Shown: positions 37,329 through 49,016 of the stretch, piece after piece
Position numbering within the stretch: the first letter of the stretch is position 1
Layout of the letters: every line of letters begins with the position of its first letter
Origin: Diphasiastrum complanatum
Taxonomy: Eukaryota > Streptophyta > Lycopodiopsida > Lycopodiales > Lycopodiaceae
Direction of reading: 5' to 3'
Length of the DNA: 64,000 nucleotides
Assembly (NCBI GenBank): GCA_029204225.1
Contig: CM055095.1
Location: forward strand, 15,096,049-15,160,048
Notes under the pieces: generated by a model
Told to the model about the DNA's origin: nothing
The model's input: the letters and a program-made list of their open reading frames with translations, nothing else
The model's database searches: none
Made by a program: the position numbers and the translations under genes

Positions 37329-38221
37329 ACACTCCTTCTAAAAAGCTATCAAGTTGACTTGAACACTTGATCTTGAAATACTCCAAGGTTGGTCCAATGC
37401 TTGATGAAGAACTTTTTGTGTGGATTCTTTGCTTTGCATTTGAATTGAAGAACATCCAAAGAATCCATCATGGCAGCTCCCTTACCATATCCACGATAAG
37501 ATCTCTTTGATAGAAATTTCTTGCCAATTCCACCAAATTGCCATTATTCCAATTTGCTTCCTCCATGCTTGATGTTGATCTTGGATTTGAAAAATCTTTA
37601 TGTATGAAGATGCTTGCAAGAAAAAAGTAGAAATCTGAGGCTTCCAAGCCTCATTTTTTTTCCAAAGATCATAGAGATCAAGATCAAAACAAGAGCAATA
37701 ATCAAGATCAAGCACACTAGCTTTATTAGTCCAAACACTATGAACTCTATCCAAAATGGATCTAATCCTGAAACCAAACTCTAAATTGATCTCATTGAGG
37801 CTAAATACTTTCTTAAGGGTGTAAGTGTCCTCATTGGATGCTTCACTTAACCTCAAAAGAAGTTTACAACATGCCTCATCACATGAAAGAACATGTTTTT
37901 GAATATGTTTGAGCTTGTTCTTATTCTTGCTCTTACTCAATTTAAGAGCACACAAATGGTGATACAATAACTTGCTTTCTATATTACTTGGAAACATAAT
38001 TTAGTCACCAATGACTAGAACTAATTCCAAACTAAAGGCTTTATTCAAAACTAGAATAGCTTTACTTAACCTTTGAGATGAACAAATCTCAACTAAGCAA
38101 AATAATACATCAACCAAAGGAAGAGAAACATAGGTGAGTATTATGGGATGAATACCACCTGATCTTATCCCTTCTTTTTCATGAATAAAGAACCACAAGG
38201 AATCGGCCTTGTACAATGAAG
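37329..38221. other. Unrecognised sequence between Z repeats
   Basis: A minus-strand frame at 37482-37997 (171 codons) is the longest, but shows no recognised domain. It may be the internal part of a small LTR element. No function is assigned. Confidence 0.3.
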
Positions 38222-39187
38222 CGCTCGTGGTAGTACTAGCATGCAACCACTTTTAGCCACATCTACAAGCCTAATCTACCAAAATAATGACACATATAAC
38301 TTTACATGGATGCTTGTTCACCAACTCCTACCAACTTTCTACAAATGTCAAATTCTAAACTAGATATGTACAATTCTACTTGCATGTGTCCATTACAACT
38401 TTTGCATGCCTTGCATGTCACAATGGAAACTTAGGACACAATGCATTTAATTTGGCTTGAGTTCCTACTAGCCCAAATTTGGCCATTTCTATGGCTAAAT
38501 CTACATGCATGTCATTTTTTACCAATGAGACATAAATGCATATCATGTAGCTTGAGTTTCTATGTTATGTCCATGGTCAGTAAGTAGGATTCAGTATACT
38601 CCTAGTCTTGGATACACAGTACTCCAGTAAATCAAGCTGTTAATTATGCCACGTCATATTGGATGTGATCCGAAAGTAACTAATATCCTTGTGAGGCCCA
38701 GAACACACTAAATGGAGTCTAGACAAGGTATGAGACAGTGTATGCATGTGTAGAGTTATCAATAGCAATTCTATGAATAGTTGGTCCATGCTTAGGACTC
38801 TATTCTAGGTGAATCTATGTATAGAGAACTTACGGCTATGCATGACTATGTGCCCAGGTTGCTTTTGGCTCTATATATTGAGGCCAAACTCGTCCTACTC
38901 CTCATTGTGATCATTGATTCATTGCCAAGGTTTCACTCTACCTTCATGCTTCTTATTCCTTGGCTTGGGGGTGAAGCTTCTAGAGTTGATTGGTTGCTTC
39001 TACTTGGTTGGGTGGTTGCTCCATAGTGTGTTTTCCATTGTGTTTTGTCTTGTAAGCAGGATCTTGAGGGAGCTTCTCTTATATTCTACAAGACTAAAAT
39101 TGATATTTACAACTTGTAATAGTACATGCAATATGAATTTCTTCATCAACCCCAATAGTCAAGGTGAATGGCTTTGTATTCTTCACA
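38222..39187 (+). repeat. Direct repeat Z, right copy, interrupted
   Basis: Matches 36896-37328 in two blocks, 38222-38562 and 39084-39187. The gap is filled by the solo-LTR-like insert with a ttcta duplication. Confidence 0.7.
38563..39083 (+). mobile_element. Solo LTR-like insertion (Y family), 521 bp
   Basis: Starts TGTTATGTCC and is flanked by ttcta at 38558-38562 and 39084-39088. The uninterrupted Z copy proves the empty site. It shares CTTGGGGG and TTGGTTGGGTGGTTGCTCC with LTR Y at 23640-23716/35131. The 3' end CTTATA lacks the usual CA. No coding sequence. Confidence 0.75.
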
Positions 39188-39488
39188 AGAGTGTGGAGAC
39201 GAGCACTGCTACAAGAATTGCCCATTAAGACTTGGAGCGAGTGCACCACTGAATCTGATCATGATGTAGACAACAACAGCTCCAAAGCAAGTGCCATAGA
39301 AATCTCCAATTCTCCATGTTTCGGTGTTAGCAGTTAAGCAAGTCCAAAAATGGAAAGGAGTGGCACCATCCCCACGTTCTTCAGTATCATTGGCAAATGA
39401 TCAATCTTTGGCCACAGGCCCATATCCTAACGCAAGGGAAGAATGACGACTATACCAGAGAATACGCCATTGGATATAAGAAACCCAG

Positions 39489-41995
39489 GTGGAGGAAGTT
39501 GTGCAAGCCAAGGAAAAACCGGTAGAACCTCAAGCCTTAGAAGTTCTAGCACCATCCGTTGGCTCACCATTAAGAACCGATCTTAATGACTGCTTGCACC
39601 ATCAAGAATTATCATTCCATATGGGAGAGCTTGAAGCTCTACAAATAGAATTGCTCACAAGTCTATTGACTAGTAGAATGAACATATCCCTCGAAGAGTT
39701 CCTGCAAATTGCACCCCAAGCAAAGAGCGTTCTAGCAGAATGGATTGATTTGGAACCTGAACCAACAACAAAAGAGCCCTTGTATTGTGTGGGCTACGAA
39801 GGAATCAACAACGTCCTCAATATTGGAGCATCGTGGGAGAGTGAGCAACACAACATCACCCTGACAATCAAACACAAGAGATATGAGGACAAAGCAGCTG
39901 TGATATATGGGAATCAAGAGTCAACTTGATCTCTACTATCTTATATAAAAAATGGGGGGATTGAAACTAGCAAGATTTGCTATCAAACTAGCTGATCAGT
40001 CTTGTGTGAAACCAAAAGTGTAGTTGAAGACATTCCAGTAAAGATAGCAGGAGTGCAATTTGTAATCACCTTTGTGGTGATGAAAATTCCAGAGTCTCCT
40101 TCTGCCTATCGAGTCTTACTATGAAGACCTTGGTTGAGCGCCAGTGGTTCACAACTGGGGGACCGAAAATCTCACCTTCGAGAGTAGAGAGCACACAATA
40201 AAGGTAGATCCAACCATTTGGGTGGTGAAACCTATTACTCCCAAGGCTGATGATGATTCCTCCACCACAGACCATAGTATTGACCACCTGAGACCAGTCA
40301 AGGGAGGTCATTAAGATTCTCAAATTGACATTGTGCATTGGACAGAAACATCAGCCACAATTGAGTGTATGGCTGGACATGCGTGTCAGTTGGAATCAGA
40401 TACGAAATCCAACACATCTTCACCGAAAGGGTACACCCCAGATACGCTGATAGCTTACGGGGTGAACATGATCAACATGGCATGGTCAGCAACAGAACCT
40501 ATACCTGAGCAATTTGAATATAATTTGGTACCCTGGAAACATGCTTTTCATACAACAAAGAAGCTGAACTGACAAATGACCAGATCTTATAACATATGGA
40601 ACCTGATCGATTTGGAATGAGAAGGATACTAGCTCAACCTCCACAGAAATCGCCAATAGAGGTGGAACCACCCAAGACACCTATCACTAAGAAGAATAAA
40701 ATAAAACAACGCTACAATCAGGTGATCCGTTGGAGTGATCTACCAGAAGAAATGATAGCTACGGTTGATGTAGATATTCACAATCACGAAGTGAATATCA
40801 AGCTAGTTCCCCAAAAGGATAACAAGGATGTAACTGATCATGTTGAAAAAAAAGAAAGAAAGAAGGTATTGGACTCCTTGAAATCTATCCAATCGAAACC
40901 AGACACAGCGTCATCATCACAGATGACAAGAAGTAAGTTGTGCTAATATCAACTTATTGAAGGAAGAATCTCGTCGAGCGCCAGTTCACGAGATGCCAGA
41001 AACCTTCAAAATTATACCTTAGACGACGTGGTAATTATGTTGTCGAAAGTGCAAAGAGAGCATGATAAGAATCAGGAAACTAAAAAAACAAGTCTTTGAA
41101 GGACCTGCACCGACAAAACTGATGAATCTAGCAAAGCCAGACAAAAAAGAGAAATTTGTTTATGTGGGAGAACAATTGACACCCACTCAGTTCACACGAC
41201 TACCCACTCTATTGGTGGAATACAAAGACTGTTTTGCATGTACATACAAGGATCTGATGGGTATACCACCATTCGTAGTCCAACACACCATACCCTTGGT
41301 GGATGGAATAGTCCCCAAGGTGAGCCAATATTATCACTACAATTCTAACTACACTCAGTTGATCAAGCAGGAGTTGTAAAAGCTGCTCGACATCGATTTC
41401 ATTTATGAAATTGAGCATACAAAATGGGTATCACCAATATTCAAAGTACCCAAAAAGAATGACAAAATGTGAATTTGAGTAAATCTACAAGCATTAAATG
41501 TAGTTACAAAAAAGGATCATTTTCCCTTACCTTTCATGGAAAGTATTCTGGATGGAGTAGTAGGAGCTGAAGCTTACTATTTTTTGGACGACTTCAGCAG
41601 CTACATTCAAGTGAAGATAGCGTCGGAAGATCAACATTCGCCACTAAACGGGGAACTTATGCCTATAAGGTAATGCCATTCGGTCTTTGCAATGCTCCTA
41701 GTACCTTCTAGAGAGTCATGCAAGTGGCATTCAAAGAATACCTACAAAAGTTTCTAGATATTTTCTTGGATGATCTGTGCGTGCACGGGCACAATTCAGA
41801 ATACTTATCCACTTTGGAGAAAGTGTTGATTCAATGCCGCAAGTATCAAATATCCTTGAACCTAGAAAAGTGTCAGTTTTGGGTGACACATGACCTAATA
41901 TTGGATCATATTGTATCAAGACACATAATTGCTACAGATCTATCAAAGATAAGGGTCATTGTTGATTTGCCACCTCTAGGGACGATTCCCGCATG
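39489..41995 (+). pseudogene. Tat-like Ty3 pol: linker, protease, reverse transcriptase
   Basis: The frame at 39489-39929 is the Gag-Pol linker (ISLEEFLQIAPQAKSVL). At 39955-40200 broken protease sequence includes ARFAIKLADQS, MKIPESPSAY and VHNWGTENLTFES. At 41062 a new frame gives FACTYKDLMGIPPFVVQHTI. RT follows in broken frames: TKWVSPIFKVPKKND, LPFMESILDGVVGA, VMPFGLCNAPSTF and the catalytic FLDDLCVHG (Phe in place of Tyr). It ends at KIRVIVDLPPL near 41980. RNase H and integrase are missing. Confidence 0.75.
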
Positions 41996-41999
41996 AGGC

Positions 42000-43080
42000 A
42001 AATTTTCTGACCCAACAGGAGGAGCTTTTTCGACAGACACTCACAGGCTACCAAGCGGCCTTTGATGGGTATCACCTTAGTGCACACCAAGATCTCACAC
42101 AAGCTAAGGCGTCCCTCAAAGATTGGCAACAGCACCTGGCCCATCAGCCACAATCGGCCCCAATGGTGATTCCATCACCACCTACATTAGAAGCTGCACA
42201 GGCTAGCATGAGCCACGGTCAATGATCTGATGCAGCGGGGCATGTAGATCAAGATCAAGGCCCAGATCAAGACCTAGACACTACTCAAGGGCCAGACAGA
42301 ATTCAGACAGAGCAATTGAGGAGCAACAAACATCAACCTCCCAGGGCTCTCGGTCCATTTCGGCCAGACGCTGACCAAGAAGCGTGGAGGAGAAAATTGA
42401 TGCATTCATGGTACAATTCCCTCGAGGTCAATGAGATCGCATGCCTTCCGGCACTGGCTCCACAACCTGCATGGCAACAACGCACCTTTGAGAAAGATTC
42501 GTCGACCATCAGAGCTTATGTGACCAGTTTGCGGCAGCTACGGATAAGTCCTCATTTTGTCCCCATTCACCATGATACAAATGGGCGGAATGCGGGACTC
42601 CTTTGGACCAGATAACCATACGCACATTCAACTGGCCAAAGATATATTCAGAGCATGTGTGGGGCACGGACGTAGATGCCAAAAGGGCTCTAGTCCAATT
42701 TTTCAAGTAATATATCAAGTGCCCTGATCCCACAGTCCACACAATAGTCGAAGTCATCTAGGACTCAAAGTTTTTGCTGCGGGACTCCACCAAATGGGAC
42801 AACTTTTTGCCACCCTTGATTTTTGATCCCAACATAGCCCTGGCGTCAGATAAACTTGAAGACCAACTTCTAGTGGCCAGAGTGTACTATAGAGCGGCAA
42901 TGTTAGGCCATCCTTGGCCAGGCAAAATTTTGACATGGATAGCCCAATTTTGGCTGGCGGGTGTCCATAAGGTCTTTTTTCCACCCAAAGACGAGCATAG
43001 CCTGGAGCAAGTCGACTATATGAACGACGTCACCGAATATCTAATAAAGCATCGCCATGAAACCCGAGGCCCGTACTAGC
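42000..43080 (+). pseudogene. Unrecognised coding-like remnant next to repeat X
   Basis: Broken frames include FRPDADQEAWRRKLMHSW and, at 42774-43079, KWDNFLPPLIFDPNIALAS, then WPGKILTWIAQFWLAG, ending 23 bp before the right copy of repeat X. Composition is richer in G+C than its neighbours. Its place before an LTR suggests an extra ORF of a retroelement; no family is recognised. Confidence 0.35.
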
Positions 43081-43102
43081 GCCATAGTGCCGAGGGAGGC
43101 CC

Positions 43103-43738
43103 TGTTGAGAGTATTTCCTGTAAATAAATAAAAATAACCGGAAGTAGAAAATAAGTTGCGAGGGCCGTGGCATCCTGTGTGCGTAAGCCCATAGCCCAAT
43201 GAGCACTTGAAAAATATTGTATTCTAAATAAACTAAATTTGGGCGATGTAATTAAAAGTAAAAGGGCCCAAAGTTAAGTTAAACAAGTTTTGTTAAGTTC
43301 TAATTAGTAGTCAAAGTCAAAAAGGTGGTAGGTGGGTTGTGCTTCCTTGTGCACCTTAGATTGAAGTGTGTTTCTGTTGAAGGGCTAGGATTTCAATCCT
43401 CCCTCCCTTGAAGTAGCCAATAGAAACCAAGGGGCAAGGGCCTCCCCAAAGATAAAAAGACACCTCTTGTACTTCATTTCACATGCTAATTGAGAGGAGA
43501 CTCTACCATTTTGAGTACCAAGCATCCTCATGTGCTATTGCTCTTGTCCACTGCTCTTTTGCTTGAAATTTTCTATTTCCCTTGGATTGTTATTTCATTG
43601 TTTATGATAGTTAAGGCTTTCCATTTGATGTTTACAATAGCTAATGAGCAACTCTGTCTAATCTCTATCTGTCTCTCCTCCTTTCACCTCTACCAAGCAT
43701 GTGGGAAATGGTTAATGTTAGTCTGTTGATAGAGTTAT
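43103..43738 (+). repeat. LTR-like repeat X, right copy
   Basis: Second copy of 21523-22165. The two copies are 21.6 kb apart and bracket the nested copia elements and the Tat-like remnant, although LTR Y copies interleave with them. Confidence 0.6.
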
Positions 43739-44041
43739 TTGTGTTAGTTTGTGCTAGAAGGCAACTAAATAAAGCAACTAACCATAGTTAGAGCCCTATC
43801 CTAGTGGAACTAACCCTTTTGACAGGCGAAGCGTTGCTCACCACCATTGATATACCCAACACATTTGTCTCTAAGTCCCTCCCTATATTCTAGCTCACGA
43901 GAAAATGTATCTTCTAGTCTAAATGATTATTTAAGAACATTAAATATATCTAAAAAGCATGAGGTTTGCAGCCTTCCATCAATGACACCATGTGCCCCCA
44001 AACTACTTAGCTAAATATTATCAATTTTCACACTAGCTGTA

Positions 44042-44320
44042 TGGTAACATGTATTTGCTAATCACACCAAGTGCTAATCTAAACTTGATACATGAGGCTT
44101 TTGGTAATGCTTTGGTGAATGAATCAACAACACACATAGATAAAGATACATGATCTAATATGACCTTTACTAGCACCTTTTCTTGAACAATATGATGGGC
44201 AACTTCTATGTGCTTGCCTCTTGCGTGGAAGACTAGATCTGGCTTTGGGCTGATATGTTGTCACATCCTTAGATATGACCACCTTTAGCTCCACTAATAG
44301 TCTCTTGATCCACAATATTT
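44042..44320 (-). pseudogene. copia RNase H remnant
   Basis: The minus strand reads WIKRLLVEL, then after a frame change KHIEVAHHIVQEKVLVK, MCVVDSFTKALPK and FRLALGVISKYM. These are the conserved last segments of copia RNase H. No LTR is attached. Confidence 0.75.
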
Positions 44321-44870
44321 CATTAGTTCATGTTGTCAAGGTTTTGTACTCATTTCAATGGATGAGTGTGAGATTGTTTTCTACTTCTTTGATAATCATG
44401 AGATTTCTATTTTTCCAAAGAAGATTGCATACACACTTGTTGATTTTCTATCCACTCATTTTGATGCAAAATTAGATTTTGAAACACCAACCAAGTGAAT
44501 GTTGTCTCCCCTATAAAGTATGCCAATATTGAGAGTACTCAAGAGGTATTGAAACATTATTTTTGCAATTTTCCAATGCATGATTAGGGGAGATTACATA
44601 TGTTGACTCAATCTATTTATTTGGTCTAGATATAAATAGCCATATCAAAGAGCCTATGTGTTGTAAAGCTAGCTCCAAGTACAAGCTTTACCTCTGATGC
44701 CACTAGTGCTACATTTATACTCATGCTACTCTCGCTGCCACTGAGACCAGAATGCAGTCAGTGCCATTTTATCTAGGTATGATTAAAGGAAGCTTGGGAA
44801 TCAATAAAATTTAGAGAGAGAAAATTGTGTTTTACCATATTGGTCTAAGAACTTGCTGTAAGGGGAGGTG

Positions 44871-45013
44871 CAATTATTACGGCCATATTCAGCTAAGGAC
44901 ATGGAATAGTCCTAATGTGGTAGACTAGCCTTTTGATATTCGAGTTTGTTAGCCACGCCGAAAATTAATTTCCATGTCGAGGCCTGTTTGTGACTAATGA
45001 TGACCTTGAAAGG
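44871..45013 (+). repeat. LTR Y fragment
   Basis: GGCCATATTCAGCTAAGGAC and about 130 bp more match the start of LTR Y at 23299. It is cut off at about 45013 by copia 3 sequence. Confidence 0.65.
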
Positions 45014-45187
45014 TAAAGAAACAAATTGTTTCTGGCCACAAAGCTATGATAGCTTTAGAGCTCAAGATAGAAGAAAAACAAGGGAGCTACGTGGACGCAA
45101 ACAAAAAAGCTTCGAGGACCGAAGTCACGAAGACGACGATCAAACATTCGTTGACTGAAGGTCACACGAACACGAAGGTAACCAGTC

Positions 45188-46007
45188 CAGATACACCCAA
45201 AAGATCCTAGAGGACTTTGGAATGCTGAACTGCAAAGGAGCGATTATTCCAATGCTCGTAGGGACGGTGCTGACAAGCGACGACTGTCCAAAGACTGAGG
45301 AAGAGAGAGAACAGATGCAGCTCACACCTTACAGGAAGCTGATAGGATCACCTATGTACCTTGTAGACAACACACTCCTTGATATTGCTCATGCAGTATT
45401 CATGATGAGCCAATTCTGCATGAATCCAGGCTCGACACATTTGAAGATTGCGAAACAAATTTTGCAATATCTTCAATTAACGAGGGATTACGGGCTGTGT
45501 TATTGTCGTGGTGTAGGTATCAGGATACTTTCCTATAGCGATGCTAGCTGGGCATCTCTCAAGGACGATTGTAAAAGCGTCTCAGGAGGGTGCACCATCG
45601 CATCAAGAGCAACAATTCTCTGGGTCAGCAAGAAGCAGACCATTGTAGCCCACTCATCCTGCGAAGCAGAGTACGTTGCAGCAGCAAAGATGGCCAACAA
45701 GATAATCTGGCTAAGATAGTTCCTGGATGAATTGGGCAAAACAAGGAACGAGCCTCTGGTCTTGTAGATGGAAAACACCTCTGCAATACATCTAACAAAA
45801 GATCCCGTGTTCCATTCCAGAACGAAGCACATTGTGATCAAGTATCACTTGATCAGGGATCTAATTAAATAGAAGATGTTGCAGACCACCTTCATCGGAA
45901 CAAAAGACATGTTGCTGACATCTTCACCAAAGTCCTGGACAAAGGACTCTTTGGGAGACAGAGGAGCAGTCTCGGGATCGTAAAGCTATCATGCTTTGAG
46001 AGGGAGC
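45188..46007 (+). pseudogene. copia 3 RNase H region
   Basis: The frame from 45222 reads YRKLIGSPMYLVDNTLLDIA, SYSDASWASLKDDCKSVSGG and HSSCEAEYVAAAK, with a stop at 45717. Broken sequence continues through RTKHIVIKYHLIRD-like and DIFTKVLDKGLF-like segments. Integrase and most RT are absent, so this is a deletion derivative. Confidence 0.85.
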
Positions 46008-47035
46008 TGAAGAAACAAAATGTTTCTAACTACAAAGCCTTGCTAGCTTCCAGCTCTCCGCCTGACAGGAAACACGAAGATGAACAGTTTGCGAACATGA
46101 AAGTCAAAGGAGATGAACGCGAATGGTTCACAAACACGAAGGTCAAAGGAGACGAACATGAACGGTCCGTGAACACGAAAGATTCACGAACGAGAATCTT
46201 TTGCGGTTTGGCACGAGAACCTTTTGCGGTCAAGTACGAGAAAAGGCAGACGACCAAAATGAAACCAACAATGGGAACGGAACCAACGATGGAAACAAAA
46301 CCAACGTCGTGAAACCTTCTCAAGCCCTTCACGCTCCAAAGAGTACCAGCGAGATTATGCAAGTACCCAAAAGTACAGATGTCTGATCTGATGGCATGAC
46401 GTCAGTAGATACACTTTAGGTCATGGCTAATCTGCCACTCTTGTAATTTTCTGATTAGTTGTAGATGCTTAATCACTCTAATCTAAAAGTTACATAGAAC
46501 GACTATATACTTGCTGGATGATACTTGACAAAAAGATGACAAAATACACATACAGTGTAATGAAGTAGTCTGATGCTAGTAAGCAATCAAGACAAAATCA
46601 CAAAATACATGTCTGCTTGCATGCAAAGACAATTTTGTCTAGGATCTGTAGATTCAACAGTTTGCTAGTAAAGCGAGACGATTACTCATGAGAGAACCGT
46701 GTTTCTCCCACGTCAGCACACTGCATGCAGTGCTTGAAGAATCAAAGAAAAATCAATATAGATGATTTTATTGTCGTGTCTGTTCTCGAATGTAAATGTG
46801 TCTGTTGTTATTCCTGTGTCTAAGTTTCCTTGTTTATTTTAATTCCACACCTTGGTTGAAACTATGTTGAATGCTGTATTAATTTTACAAACGTAGATAA
46901 GCAGTGCCTGACTACACTCTGGAGGACTACAGGAATAATTCAGCTGGTAGTGTCCAGCGATCGCATCTGAACTCCATCCAAATCACAAGAGAGTCGTGGT
47001 CGTGACAGTTTCGCGATTTCCTTCTTTCTTGATCA
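46008..47035 (+). repeat. copia 3 LTR, about 1.03 kb
   Basis: Begins TGAAGAAACAAAATGTTTC after a PPT and ends CTTGATCA one base before the primer site. Its start matches the fragment at 45014. Near 46090-46220 it contains tandem copies of a unit of about 48 bp with AACACGAARGTCAAAGGAGA. Confidence 0.8.
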
Positions 47036-47036
47036 G

Positions 47037-47048
47037 TGGTATCAGAGC
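47037..47048 (+). other. Primer-binding site, initiator tRNA-Met type
   Basis: TGGTATCAGAGC, identical to the site after the copia 1 5' LTR at 25629. Confidence 0.85.
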
Positions 47049-47113
47049 ATATCACCTTGATTCTCATCAAAATTGGTCAAGCTAGAATTGTGAAATTTTA
47101 ACAACGCGTGGCT

Positions 47114-47224
47114 GTGCCACACGTGACAATTTTTTCCAGAGAGTTTCCTGAAAATTTTCTTTGCCACACTGTGGCAAAGCAAAATTTTAGGGAGCTCTCT
47201 GGAATAAATTGCCACGCGTGGCAC
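47114..47224. repeat. 111-bp foldback with about 55-bp arms
   Basis: The arm from 47114 (GTGCCACACGTGACAATTTT...) is matched by the reverse complement of the arm ending at 47224 (GTGCCACGCGTGGCAATTTA...). There are about 8-9 differences and almost no loop (TTTGCCACA-C-TGTGGCAAA). Further GCCAC/GTGGC words lie on both sides (47104, 47255, 47295-47320). The foldback starts 66 bp after the copia 3 primer site. Confidence 0.85.
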
Positions 47225-47387
47225 ATTTTTTTACATGTTCCTTGGAAATTTGCCACAGCGTGGTAAATTTTCATAATTCAGATTTTGGAAAATACCACTG
47301 GCGTGGTTCTACCACGTGGAATTTTTTGTGCAAAAGAAAAAGTGCGCGAAATGAGATTTGTGTTTATCAATGCGTCGATTGCATTGT

Positions 47388-47540
<153 letters not shown>

Positions 47541-47559
47541 TGGTTACACAATGTAGGTT

Positions 47560-48185
47560 AGCATTCACTTGATAGTATTTGTGTTTGATTTGAAAAAAAT
47601 AGTTGATTATAATCAAATGAGTTATGTTATGAATCTTTGAATGTGAGATTAAATAATGCATTCACATGTCATTTTAGTAAATGGTTTGTTAAATTGTGTG
47701 GTGATTGAATCAATGTGATTTTTGTATAATATGTTTTGATCTTAAGACTAGATTAGATAAACTTACACATCAAGAGAAAAAAGATAGTTATTGCTAATCT
47801 TTAATGGTTTGCCTTTGATTGATTGATTTGTAGAATAAAAAGGATGATGACTTTTGAAAAGAAAGGGCTTTTGATGAAGACAAGCAAATGAGGTATGTCA
47901 CGCGTCTTCTTCATATGAATATTTTGTGATTTCATTTAAATAAATGGTTTGATAAATTTTAGTGTTAATTTTGTAGTATATGTTTTGTTCTTGACACTAG
48001 ATTGCATATGTGAGTTACTTAAATTCTGTTTATAAAACGATGAACATTCTTATAACAAAACAAGATCTTAATACAATCATAGATGGTGCACAATAAATGG
48101 GTAAAAGTTAAAACAAACAATGCAATTATAGACAAGAATTGAAATGTACATTAACAATTGATAAACATAGATGGTGAAACAAAAA

Positions 48186-48240
<55 letters not shown>

Positions 48241-48374
48241 GATCCTTTGAAAAAAAGTACGTTTAGTTTTGTTTTTAAGAAAAGGCTTGAAACAAAATTC
48301 CTTTCTTCCTACTTGCTACATCAAAACTAAAAGGTAAAAAACATTACATTAAACTTTAATCAAACAAAGACTTC
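47560..48374. other. AT-rich spacer, no gene seen
   Basis: Apart from the (CA)25 tract, nothing is recognised. Confidence 0.4.
48187..48236. repeat. (CA)25 microsatellite
   Basis: A 50 bp pure CA tract. Confidence 0.95.
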
Positions 48375-48515
48375 TTAATTGTCATCGTCCGAATACGAGT
48401 CTCGTGCGGAAGCTTGTCCTTCACTCTCACTTCCGGACATCTCCCCTTCCCGTTCCGCTTCCGCTTCACCGGCTTCTTCACCCGACCCCTCCTCTACATA
48501 AGATGCCGAGCTTCT
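48375..48515 (-). CDS. Possible terminal exon encoding an acidic Glu/Ser tail
   Basis: After an acceptor-like TGATGTGTAG, the minus strand encodes about 47 residues ending SYSDDDN-stop, rich in Glu, Ser and Gly (EEGSGEEAGEAEAE). The acidic tail resembles the end of the hAT transposase at 7160-7380, but no upstream exon was recognised. It could be a transposon remnant or chance. Confidence 0.3.
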   Translation of the reverse strand, partial: RSSASYVEEGSGEEAGEAEAEREGEMSGSESEGQASARDSYSDDDN

Positions 48516-49016
48516 CTACACATCACAAAAAATAACAAAAGTCAATAAACAATAAGTAAAGTACGTTAGGGGATATTAAAATTCAAAATGGGCCCTTTGT
48601 CAAGATGTTGTTTTTGACTTCGCACGCTTTCAACGCTTATGTGTCCCAATGAATGGTGTCCATATGTGACAAACTGTAACAGTGGTTGACGAACGGAAAT
48701 TGTATTCAACTTTTTCGGCCAAATTTTCATGAATTTAAAATATCCCGTCGGGCAAAACAAGCAATTGTGATTGGGCCACAGTTACTGCCCGAATACTCTT
48801 ATGTTGCCCGTCATTATACACTCGAGGTTGATTTGACGTCAATAGTCGTAAACTATAGTTAACTAATCCTTGTAGTTTAGGAACTTCTTGTCATTCATAG
48901 ATATACCTCTCATTTTCTTCATTCTATCTCTTATTTTGGATTGTCATTCTTAGGTTTACCTCTCAATCTCTACATTCTCTCCGTTCTCAGCCTGCACACA
49001 TGTATTTTTGACTAAT

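Larger units (their letters stand above)
45014..47048 (+). mobile_element. Rearranged copia element 3: LTR fragment, RNase H, full LTR, primer site
   Basis: A partial LTR (45014-45188) joins directly to the RT/RNase H boundary. RNase H runs to a PPT (GAGAGGGAGC) and an LTR at 46008-47035. The LTR is followed by primer site TGGTATCAGAGC at 47037-47048, which belongs after a 5' LTR. So this LTR has a 3' end of one element on its left and a 5' leader on its right. Confidence 0.7.

Noticed and set aside
37482..37997. Minus-strand 171-codon frame between the Z repeats as a gene
   Set aside because: No domain, no splice or promoter evidence, and it sits between direct repeats of a probable small element.
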